64,000 nt of DNA, taken from Actinomycetota bacterium (GTDB lineage: Bacteria > Actinomycetota > Thermoleophilia > Gaiellales > F1-60-MAGs149). Below are positions 55,208-62,480 of the stretch, one piece after another. The position numbers were made by a program, and so were the translations under genes. The notes below the pieces were generated by a model. That model was not told where the DNA came from. It saw only the letters and a program-made list of their open reading frames with translations, and ran no database searches. Location: contig VGBM01000002.1 of assembly GCA_016870485.1 (NCBI GenBank), positions 62,001 through 126,000 of the forward strand, given 5' to 3'. Position 1 is the first letter of the stretch, and every line of letters starts with the position of its first letter.

Positions 55208-57232
55208 ATGCAGCGGATCGGGATCGACGTCGGGGGCTCGTTCACGGACGCCGTCCTGCTCGACCCCGAGGGGCGCGCCCGCATCGCCAAGGTGCCGTCG
55301 ACGCCGGCCCGGATCGAGGCCGGCTTCCTCGCCGCCCTCGAGGCGCTGCTCGCCGGCGCGGGCGCCCGGCCCGACGACGTGGCCTACCTCGCGCACGGCA
55401 CGACCGTGGCCACCAACGCGATCGTCACCCGCGGCCTCGCCCGCACGTCCCTGGTCACGAACGCCGGCTTCGCCGACGTCCTCGCGATCGGCACGCAGAT
55501 GCGCCGCCGCGTCTACGACCTCTGGACGCCCGAGCCCGAGCCGCTCGTGCCGCGCGAGCGCTGCCACGGGGTCGGCGGGCGGATCGACGCGCAGGGCGCG
55601 GAGGTCGAGCCGCTCGACGAGGACGCGGTGCGCGCGGCGGCCGCGCGGATGCGCGCGGACGGCACCGAGGCCGTGGCCGTGATGGGCCTCTTCTCGTTCC
55701 TCAACCCGGCGCACGAGCGGCGGATCGGCGAGCTCCTGGCCGTAGACCTGCCAGGCGTGCCGATCACCCTCTCGAGCGACGTCGTGCCGGAGTTCCGGGA
55801 GTACCCGCGCGCCTCGACGGCCGTCGCGAACGCCGCGCTCCTGCCGCTCGTCGGGGCCTACATCGGCGCCGTCGACGGCGAGCTGGCCGCGGCCGGGGTG
55901 GCCGCCCCGCTGCACCTGATGCAGAGCAACGGCGGCGTCACGCCGGCGGCGCGCGCCTGCGAGCAGCCGATCGCCCTCGCCGCCTCGGGCCCCGCGGCCG
56001 GCGTGATCGGCGGGGCGCGCCTAGCCGCCGACGCCGGCGAGGCGAACGCGATCACCTTCGACATGGGCGGCACCACCGCCGACATCGGCATCGCGCCCGG
56101 GGGCGCGCCGCAGATCCGCTTCGACGGCGACGCCGCCGGCACGCCGATCAGCCTGCCCCAGATCGACGTGCTCTGCATCGGCGCGGGCGGCGGCTCGATC
56201 GCCGCCGTCGACGCCTTCGGCGCCCTCACCGTGGGGCCGGCCAGCGCCGGCGCCGACCCGGGACCCGCGGCGTACGGCAAGGGCGGCGAGCGCGCCACCG
56301 TCACCGACGCCCACGTCGTGCTCGGCACCCTCGGCGGCGAGCGCCGGCTGGCCGGCGGGCTCGCCCTCGACCGCGGACTCGCGGAGGCCGCCGTGCGCCG
56401 CGACGTCGCCGACCCGCTCGGGCTGTCCGTCGAGGAGGCGGCGCAGGCGGTCCTGCGCATCCTCAACGCCAACATGGCCAACGCGGTGCGCGTGATGAGC
56501 GTGGCGCGCGGCCTCGACCCGCGCGCGTTCGCGCTGGTGGCGATCGGTGGGGCCGGGCCGATGCACGGCTGCCAGCTGGCCGACGAGGTCGGCATCCCGC
56601 GCGTCGTCGTGCCCCGCTACCCGGGCGTGGCCGCCGCCTGGGGCCTCCTCGCCACCGACATCCGCCACGACCTGCGCCGCACCTGGCGCCGCCCCACCAC
56701 GCTGATCGACCCGGCCGAGCTCGACGGCGAGATGGCGCGGATGGAGGACGAGGCGCGCGCGCTCCTCGACCGCTCGGGCGGCGTCGCCACGGGCGAGGAG
56801 CTGGCCTGGGAGGTCGACATGCGCTACCGCGGCCAGGCCTACAACCTGACCGTGCCGCTGCCGCCCCGGCCCACCGGTGCGGCCGGGCTGGCCGCCGCCG
56901 AGGCGGCCTTCGCGGCCGAGCACCACCGCCTCTACGACTACACGCCGCCGGTCGCCGAGACGGAGATCGTCACGATCCGGCTGCGCGCCACCGCGCGCAC
57001 GCAGCCCGCCCGCTCGGAGGGCGGCGCGCCCGTCGACGCCCCCGCCGGCGCGCAGCGCGTCTACGACGGCGCCTGGGCCGACTGGCGGGTCATGGCCCGG
57101 GACGCCCTCGCCCCCGGCACCCCGCTCGCGGGCCCCGCGATCATCGAGCAGGAGGACGCGACCACCGTGCTCCACCGCGGCTGGACGGCCGCCGTGCAGC
57201 CGGGCGGCGCCCTCGTCCTGGAGCGCGCATGA
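55208..57232 (+). CDS. hydantoinase/oxoprolinase subunit A (HyuA-like)
   Basis: A 674-residue ATP-dependent hydrolase subunit with an actin/ASKHA-like fold. GIDVGGSFTDAVLLD forms the first phosphate loop, HGTTVATNAIVTR is the conserved family block, and TFDMGGTTADIG is the second phosphate loop. It opens rings such as N-methylhydantoin or 5-oxoproline together with subunit B. Its stop overlaps the subunit B start (ATGA). Substrate cannot be read from the sequence. Confidence 0.92.
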   Translation: MQRIGIDVGGSFTDAVLLDPEGRARIAKVPSTPARIEAGFLAALEALLAGAGARPDDVAYLAHGTTVATNAIVTRGLARTSLVTNAGFADVLAIGTQMRRRVYDLWTPEPEPLVPRERCHGVGGRIDAQGAEVEPLDEDAVRAAAARMRADGTEAVAVMGLFSFLNPAHERRIGELLAVDLPGVPITLSSDVVPEFREYPRASTAVANAALLPLVGAYIGAVDGELAAAGVAAPLHLMQSNGGVTPAARACEQPIALAASGPAAGVIGGARLAADAGEANAITFDMGGTTADIGIAPGGAPQIRFDGDAAGTPISLPQIDVLCIGAGGGSIAAVDAFGALTVGPASAGADPGPAAYGKGGERATVTDAHVVLGTLGGERRLAGGLALDRGLAEAAVRRDVADPLGLSVEEAAQAVLRILNANMANAVRVMSVARGLDPRAFALVAIGGAGPMHGCQLADEVGIPRVVVPRYPGVAAAWGLLATDIRHDLRRTWRRPTTLIDPAELDGEMARMEDEARALLDRSGGVATGEELAWEVDMRYRGQAYNLTVPLPPRPTGAAGLAAAEAAFAAEHHRLYDYTPPVAETEIVTIRLRATARTQPARSEGGAPVDAPAGAQRVYDGAWADWRVMARDALAPGTPLAGPAIIEQEDATTVLHRGWTAAVQPGGALVLERA

Positions 57233-58827
57233 GCGAGCGCCCCGACCCCGTCCTGCAGGAGATCCTGGCCAGCGCCTTCCGGCACATCGCCGAGGAGATG
57301 GCCGTCGTCGAGTATCGCTCGTCCTACTCGCCGATCATCCGCGAGATGCTCGACTTCAACTGCGGCATGTTCGCCGCGGACGGGCGCGCGATCGCCAACT
57401 CCGAGCAGATCCCCGCCCAGCTCGGCCTGATGCAGTTCGCGCTCGAGGCGGTGATCGCCAAGCACGGCGAGCGCGTCCACCCGGGCGACGCCTTCATCAC
57501 CAACCACCCCTACATGGGCGGCACCCACACCCCCGACCTGCAGGTCTTCACGCCGGTGTTCGCGGACGGCCGGGTGGTCGCGTGGACGGGCTCGATCGCC
57601 CACCACATCGACATCGGCGGGCGCTTCCCCGGCACCGAGAGCGCGCAGACGACCGAGCTCTACCAGGAGGGGCTGATCTTCCCCGCGATCCGGCTCGTCG
57701 ACCGCGGCGAGCGGGTCGGCGCCGTCTACGAGCTCGTCGCCGCCAACGTGCGCGACCCGGCCGCCACCCTCGGCGACCTCGACGCCCAGATCGCCTCCTG
57801 CCGACGTGGCGCCCTGCGGATCGGCGAGCTCGTCGAGCGGCACGGCCTCGGCCTCGTCCTCGGCGGCATGGAGGCCGTCGTCGAGCAGACGGCGCGCCGC
57901 ACCGAGGCGCTGTTCCGGTCGTGGCCAGAGCGCGCCGTGGAGGCCGAGGGGTTCCTCGACGACATCGGCTTCGAGGGCACCGACCCGGTCCGCATCCACG
58001 CGCGCCTGCACGTGGCGGACGGCACCCTCGTCGTCGACCTCGCGGGCAGCGCCGCGCAGGTGCCGTCGGGCATGAACGTGCCGATCGCGAGCACCCACGC
58101 CGCCGCCTACTTCGCCGTGCGCTGCTTCCTCGGCGGCGACGTCCCCCACAACGCCGGGCTCGCGAGCCGCGTGCGGGTGGTGGCGCCGGAGGGCTCGCTC
58201 TTCAACCCGGTCTTCCCGACCGCGCTGAGCGCGCGCCACCTCGCCGTCCAGCGCCTGACCGACGTGATCATCGACGCCCTCTCCGACCTCCTGCCCGAGC
58301 ACGCGATCGCGGGCAGCCAGGTCTCCTTCCCGTCGTTCGTGCTGCAGGCGGTCGACCCCCGCACGGGCGAGCTGTCCCTCCTCGTCGACATCCTCGGCGG
58401 GGGCGGCGGCGCACGGCCCGGCCACCGGGGCGACGACGGCATCGACCCGTACACCTCGAACTGCGCGATCCTCCCGGTCGAGATCGCCGAGCTCGAGTAC
58501 CCGTTCGTCGTCGAGCGCAGCGAGCTGATCGAAGGCTCGGGCGGCGCGGGCCGCCACCGCGGCGGCATGGGCATCCGGCGCGACTACCGCCTGCTCGCCG
58601 ACGAGGCGGACGGGATGTACTACGTCGAGCAGACCGACCCCCGCTTCGGACCGCGCGGGCGCGACGGCGGCGGCCCCGGCCGGCCCGGGCGGGCCGCCCT
58701 GCGCGACGGCGAGACCGGCGCCGAGCGGCCCCTGCCCGGCAAGGGCTACCTGCGGATCCGCCGCGGCGACACCCTCATCCTCGAGGGGGCGGGCGGCGGC
58801 GGCTACGGCGACCCCGCCGCCCCGTAA
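57229..58827 (+). CDS. hydantoinase B/oxoprolinase family protein (HyuB-like)
   Basis: A 532-residue partner subunit. It begins with DPVLQEILASAFRHIAEEMA and has REMLDFNCGMFAADG, NHPYMGGTHTPDLQVFTPVF, and the Gly-rich block DILGGGGGARPGHRGDDG. It ends with a glycine-rich segment ILEGAGGGGYGDP that is normal for the family. With HyuA it forms the complete ATP-dependent hydrolase. Confidence 0.92.
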   Translation: MSERPDPVLQEILASAFRHIAEEMAVVEYRSSYSPIIREMLDFNCGMFAADGRAIANSEQIPAQLGLMQFALEAVIAKHGERVHPGDAFITNHPYMGGTHTPDLQVFTPVFADGRVVAWTGSIAHHIDIGGRFPGTESAQTTELYQEGLIFPAIRLVDRGERVGAVYELVAANVRDPAATLGDLDAQIASCRRGALRIGELVERHGLGLVLGGMEAVVEQTARRTEALFRSWPERAVEAEGFLDDIGFEGTDPVRIHARLHVADGTLVVDLAGSAAQVPSGMNVPIASTHAAAYFAVRCFLGGDVPHNAGLASRVRVVAPEGSLFNPVFPTALSARHLAVQRLTDVIIDALSDLLPEHAIAGSQVSFPSFVLQAVDPRTGELSLLVDILGGGGGARPGHRGDDGIDPYTSNCAILPVEIAELEYPFVVERSELIEGSGGAGRHRGGMGIRRDYRLLADEADGMYYVEQTDPRFGPRGRDGGGPGRPGRAALRDGETGAERPLPGKGYLRIRRGDTLILEGAGGGGYGDPAAP

Positions 58828-58857
58828 GCGGCACGGCCCCGCCCCCGACGTTAGGGC

Positions 58858-58953
58858 ATGGACACCGAGCGCCTCCTGATCGCCCTCGCCCTGGCCGTGA
58901 TCGGCCTGATCGCCGTCGACTGGCTCCGGCACGTGGCCGGCGGCCGCCGATGA
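58858..58953 (+). CDS. 31-residue single-helix membrane peptide
   Basis: A short open frame, MDTERLLIALALAVIGLIAV then DWLRHVAGGRR, with one clear hydrophobic helix (about 6-20) and a positively charged C-terminus. It overlaps the next small gene by four bases (ATGA), a coupling pattern that supports real translation, but no homology is recognised and no strong ribosome-binding site is seen. Confidence 0.45.
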   Translation: MDTERLLIALALAVIGLIAVDWLRHVAGGRR

Positions 58954-59129
58954 GCGCCGACGAGCAGGCCAAGCCGGGCGATGCCCCGACCTGGCTCCCG
59001 CTGCCCGAGGATCTCGCCGCGCTCTCCGACGCGGAGATCGCGCGGCTCGCCGCGGGCATCTGGGAGGCGTTCGTCGGACCGCAGCCCGACGAGGCCGGCG
59101 AGCCGGACGCGGAGCGCGAGGAGCCCTAG
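58950..59129 (+). CDS. 59-residue acidic hypothetical protein
   Basis: A small soluble acidic protein (PTWLPLPEDLAALSDAEIARL and a Glu/Asp-rich end). Its ATG overlaps the stop of the preceding 31-residue membrane peptide. Function unknown. The 3' end overlaps the convergent pentapeptide-repeat gene by four bases. Confidence 0.55.
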   Translation: MSADEQAKPGDAPTWLPLPEDLAALSDAEIARLAAGIWEAFVGPQPDEAGEPDAEREEP

Positions 59130-59560
59130 GGCGCGACCGTGCCGTCGGGCATGACCGCCCCGACGAGCGACGTGCCCTCGAGGTCGGCATCCGTCAGGTC
59201 GGCGCCCGTCAGGTCCGCGCCGTCGAGGAGCGCCCCGGCGAGGTCGGCCCCGGCCAGCACCGCGCCCGCGAGGTCGAACCCGCGCAGGTCGCCCTCCGAC
59301 AGGTCGACTCCGGAGAGGTCCGCGCCCGCGAGGCTCGGGCGCCGACCCGCCGCGAGGTCCGACTCGGCGATCACGGGCACCGCGATCCGCCAGAAGCGGT
59401 CGCGGTAGGCCGCCGGCACGCCGAGCACCCGCTCCGCGCGCTGGAACGCCTCCAGCGGGGCCATCCCCTCCCCCACGCGCGCGCCGACCCAGACCGCGAC
59501 AGCCTCGAAGGCGTCGACGATGTCGTTCCAGGCGATCGGGACCCGCTCGTCCTCGTCCAC
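59126..59560 (-). CDS. pentapeptide-repeat protein
   Basis: A 144-residue protein. Residues 1-72 are a helical domain of unknown type (AWNDIVDAFEAVAVWVGARV). Residues about 73-140 are a run of A(D/N)LxG pentapeptide repeats (LAGADLSGVDLSEGDLRGFD and onward) that would fold as a right-handed quadrilateral beta helix. The start is the GTG at 59560. Some such proteins mimic DNA and protect gyrase; nothing here shows that role. Confidence 0.82.
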   Translation of the reverse strand: MDEDERVPIAWNDIVDAFEAVAVWVGARVGEGMAPLEAFQRAERVLGVPAAYRDRFWRIAVPVIAESDLAAGRRPSLAGADLSGVDLSEGDLRGFDLAGAVLAGADLAGALLDGADLTGADLTDADLEGTSLVGAVMPDGTVAP

Positions 59561-59592
59561 GCCCGGGAGCGTACCCGCGCGGGCGTGGCCCC

Positions 59593-59598
59593 TACACT
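59593..59598 (+). promoter_or_regulatory. leaderless -10 element (TACACT)
   Basis: TACACT lies exactly six bases before the GTG at 59605. Confidence 0.55.
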
Positions 59599-59604
59599 CG
59601 GGCC

Positions 59605-60117
59605 GTGGCCCCACGCCGCATCCCGATCCCGTTCCTCGCGGCCGCGCTCGCCCTCGCGCTCCTGCCGCCGCTCGCGACCGCCTGGGCCGCCACCCAGCGC
59701 GGCCCCGTGCCCGCCGCGGCGCCGACCGACGATGACGCGATCGACGTGACGGTGGAGGTCGAGCCGCTCGAGCCGCTCGGCGGGACCACGGGCGCAGCCC
59801 CGGCCGCGACGACCGAGGCGTCGGCGGCGGACGCGATCGCGACCCTGCCGCCCGGCATCCCGCTGCCCGCGGGCACCCCGCAGACCGCACTCGTCGCGGG
59901 CGAGCCGGGCACACGCACCTGGACCCTCGTCTACCCCGGCGCCGACCGGGCCGCCTACGACGCCTGGCTCGCCCAACTCCTCGCCGCCGGCCTCGCGTCG
60001 ACGTTCACGCTCGAGCAGGGCGACCTGCGCTCCGAGACGCTCGCCGGCGACGGCTTCACCGCGCAGGCGCAGTACGTCGAGGGCGTCGGCGTGGCCCTCA
60101 CCGTGCAGGAGGGGTAA
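59605..60117 (+). CDS. secreted hypothetical protein
   Basis: A 170-residue protein with a signal peptide (PRRIPIPFLAAALALALLPP, cleavage likely after ATAWA). A Pro/Ala/Thr-rich linker (about 30-75) leads to a small C-terminal domain (75-170) with strands GTRTWTLVYPG and FTAQAQYVEGVGVALTVQE. No family is recognised. The GTG start is read from a probable leaderless mRNA. The DedA gene downstream has its own -10 element. Confidence 0.7.
   Translation: MAPRRIPIPFLAAALALALLPPLATAWAATQRGPVPAAAPTDDDAIDVTVEVEPLEPLGGTTGAAPAATTEASAADAIATLPPGIPLPAGTPQTALVAGEPGTRTWTLVYPGADRAAYDAWLAQLLAAGLASTFTLEQGDLRSETLAGDGFTAQAQYVEGVGVALTVQEG
60046..60051 (+). other. no feature: interior of the secreted hypothetical gene
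   Basis: This short stretch was checked and holds no regulatory element; the DedA promoter lies at 60146-60151. Confidence 0.1.
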
Positions 60118-60145
60118 CGGGCCGGGCGACCCGCAGGACCTCCCG

Positions 60146-60151
60146 TATGCT
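60146..60151 (+). promoter_or_regulatory. leaderless -10 element (TATGCT) of the DedA gene
   Basis: TATGCT lies exactly six bases before the GTG at 60158. Confidence 0.55.
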
Positions 60152-60157
60152 GCTGCG

Positions 60158-60814
60158 GTGCCCCGGCCGCCGCTTCTCGCCATCCTCGCGGTCGGGCTCC
60201 TCTCCTACCTGAACCCCGAGACGCTGCTCGAGGCCGTCGGCGGCGTCGCCCTGTGGGTCGCGGCGGGGATCATCTTCGCGGAGTGCGGGCTGCTCGTCGG
60301 CTTCTTCCTGCCGGGCGACTCGCTGCTCTTCGTGGTCGGGCTGTTCGTCGGCAACGGCGCGATCGACCAGCCGATCATGCTGGTCTGCGCGGTCCTGTTC
60401 GTGGCCGCCCTGGCGGGCAACATCGTCGGCTACTGGGTCGGCTACAAGGCCGGCCCGACACTCTTCCGGCGCACGGACTCGCGCCTCTTCAAGCAGGAGT
60501 ACGTCGAGTCGACGGAGCGCTTCTTCACCCGCTACGGCGGGATGGCGATCATCCTCGCCCGCTTCGTCCCGATCGCCCGCACCTTCATCACGGCGATGGC
60601 CGGCGTCGGCCGGATGGACTTCCGCCGCTACCTCCTCTTCAGCACGATCGGCGCGCTGCTGTGGGCCGTCGGCCTGACCCTGGTCGGCTACCTGTTCGGC
60701 AACGTGCCGTGGATCAAGAACAACCTCGAGATCACGATCATCGTGATCGTCCTCGCCAGCGTCGTGCCGGTGGTCATCCACCGGCTGCTCGACCGGCGCC
60801 GCGCGCACCCTTGA
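60158..60814 (+). CDS. DedA family membrane protein
   Basis: A 218-residue VTT/SNARE-associated domain protein with about five membrane segments. Conserved blocks are FAECGLLVGFFLPGDSLLF, GNIVGYWVGYKAGP, FFTRYGGMAIILARFVPIAR and FITAMAGVGRMDFRRYL. DedA proteins scramble or recycle phospholipids and undecaprenyl phosphate across the cytoplasmic membrane. The start is a GTG on a probable leaderless mRNA. Confidence 0.92.
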   Translation: MPRPPLLAILAVGLLSYLNPETLLEAVGGVALWVAAGIIFAECGLLVGFFLPGDSLLFVVGLFVGNGAIDQPIMLVCAVLFVAALAGNIVGYWVGYKAGPTLFRRTDSRLFKQEYVESTERFFTRYGGMAIILARFVPIARTFITAMAGVGRMDFRRYLLFSTIGALLWAVGLTLVGYLFGNVPWIKNNLEITIIVIVLASVVPVVIHRLLDRRRAHP

Positions 60815-60833
60815 TCGCGCTCGGGTCGGGGGA

Positions 60834-60839
60834 TATCGT
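60834..60839 (+). promoter_or_regulatory. leaderless -10 element (TATCGT)
   Basis: TATCGT lies exactly six bases before the GTG at 60846. Confidence 0.45.
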
Positions 60840-60845
60840 TGGGGC

Positions 60846-62477
60846 GTGCGTGTGCGCCCCGCCGTTACCCTCGCCGCCCTCTGCACGCTGGCCCTCGGAC
60901 CGACCGCCGCCGATGCGCAGACGGACGTCCCGGCCGCCTGGTCCGCGCCGAGCGCCATCTCCGACGCCCCCGTGCCGGCGGGCCGCATCGCCGATCTGCA
61001 GGTGGTGATCGACGAGGCGGGCACCGCCGTCTACGTTTGGCGCGAGAGCGACGGCGCGAAGAGCCGGGTCCGCTCGCGCGCCTGCAGCGCGACGGTGTGC
61101 ACCGCGATCGAGGAGCTCAGCGACGCGGCGAAGAACGCCCAGCGGCTCGCGGTCGCGCAGGCCCTCGACGGCACCGTGACCGCGGTCTGGGAGTACTCGG
61201 TGCCGAGCGCGATCAGCGCCCGCGCCCGTACGGGCGGCGCGTGGGGCCCGGAGGCCGCGGTCAACGCGGCGGGCCTGCGCACCCTGCAGGGCGCGGCGGC
61301 CCTCGCGAACGGCGGGCTCGTCGTCGCGAGCACCCGCGCCGCGGGACCGCTCGAGCTCTCCGCGTGCACCCAGCGGCTCTTGGTCTGCACGACGAGCGAG
61401 GTGTCGACCCCGGGGGCGACGGCGTCGGTCCCGCAACTCGACGCGAACGGCGCCGACCGCGCGGCGCTCGCCTGGGTCGAGCAGGGCGCCGCCCTGACCC
61501 GGGTCGTGCGCTACGCGGCCATCACGCCCGTGCCCAACGCCGTGCCCGCCGCCGCCGCGTCGGTGGCCATGAGCGCCGACTCGGCGAGCACGAAGACGCG
61601 TCTGGCGGTCGACGTCGACAAGACCGGCGTGACCACGGTGGCGTGGGTCGAGCGGGACGCGGCCGACGCGCTGCTCGTGCAGCGCTTCGCGGCGACCGCC
61701 CCGCCGGCGGCTCCGCCCGCCCTACCCGTCTTCACGACGCCGGGGACCATCGCCGACGACAGCCTGCAGGTGCAGAGCGACGACGCGGGCGGCGCGGTCG
61801 TCCTGTGGGCGACGGAGCTCGGCGGCGCCCAGACCCTCAGCACGCTCCCGTACTCCGTCCTCGCCCGCGGCACCCAGCAGGCGGTCACGACGGACGGGCA
61901 GTCGCTGGTGCCGCAGCTCGCCGTGGCCGGGACCGGCACCGCCGCGGTCGCCGCGATCCGCGATGGCCAGGTCAGCGGCGCCTCGGCCGCGACGCCGGCG
62001 GGCGCGTGGACGGCCGTCGCCCCGGCGCCCGTCGACGGGTCGACCGCCGCGCAGCCGTCGCTCGCCGCGCCGCGTACCGGCCAGATGGTGCTGGCCTGGG
62101 TCACGAGAACCCAGGTTAACGGCGAGCAGACGATCCGCACCGCCCGGCTGACGCCGGGCACTACGACTACGCTGAAGGTCGTGCGCCGGAAACGGGTGCA
62201 CTGGACGGTGTCGACGCGCGTGACCGCCTCGGCGACGGGGTCGTTCCGGCAGGTCGGGCGCATCATCGTCCGCGGCCGCCGCGTCGTCGCCTGCCGCGTC
62301 GCGCCGCTCGGGGTGACCGCCGGCAAGACCCGCATCGCGACCTGCAGGCTGACCCGCGCAGCGACGACACAGCGGCGCAGGGCCGCGCTGCGGATCCGGC
62401 TGGTGACGACGTTCATCGCCGACGACGGCCAGCGGGCCACCGCGACGATCGTCGTGAGGCTCGCGCGTCGGCGCTGA
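60846..62477 (+). CDS. large secreted hypothetical protein
   Basis: A 543-residue exported protein with a signal peptide (RVRPAVTLAALCTLALGPTA, cleavage near ADAQ). The middle has recurring segments of about 50 residues with a VAWVE/VWE core (ALAWVEQGAALTRVVRYA, TVAWVERDAADALLVQRFA, VVLWATELGGAQTLS), suggesting a beta-propeller. The last 100 residues are rich in Arg and Thr with repeated strands (ALRIRLVTTFIADDGQRATA). Such proteins are common in the secretomes of soil actinobacteria; the role is unknown. Confidence 0.75.
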   Translation: MRVRPAVTLAALCTLALGPTAADAQTDVPAAWSAPSAISDAPVPAGRIADLQVVIDEAGTAVYVWRESDGAKSRVRSRACSATVCTAIEELSDAAKNAQRLAVAQALDGTVTAVWEYSVPSAISARARTGGAWGPEAAVNAAGLRTLQGAAALANGGLVVASTRAAGPLELSACTQRLLVCTTSEVSTPGATASVPQLDANGADRAALAWVEQGAALTRVVRYAAITPVPNAVPAAAASVAMSADSASTKTRLAVDVDKTGVTTVAWVERDAADALLVQRFAATAPPAAPPALPVFTTPGTIADDSLQVQSDDAGGAVVLWATELGGAQTLSTLPYSVLARGTQQAVTTDGQSLVPQLAVAGTGTAAVAAIRDGQVSGASAATPAGAWTAVAPAPVDGSTAAQPSLAAPRTGQMVLAWVTRTQVNGEQTIRTARLTPGTTTTLKVVRRKRVHWTVSTRVTASATGSFRQVGRIIVRGRRVVACRVAPLGVTAGKTRIATCRLTRAATTQRRRAALRIRLVTTFIADDGQRATATIVVRLARRR

Positions 62478-62480
62478 GGT

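Noticed and set aside
60046-60051. A promoter element inside the secreted hypothetical gene ahead of DedA
   Set aside because: No TANNNT hexamer with the right spacing occurs here; the DedA -10 element is at 60146-60151. The entry at this position in the feature list records only that nothing was found.
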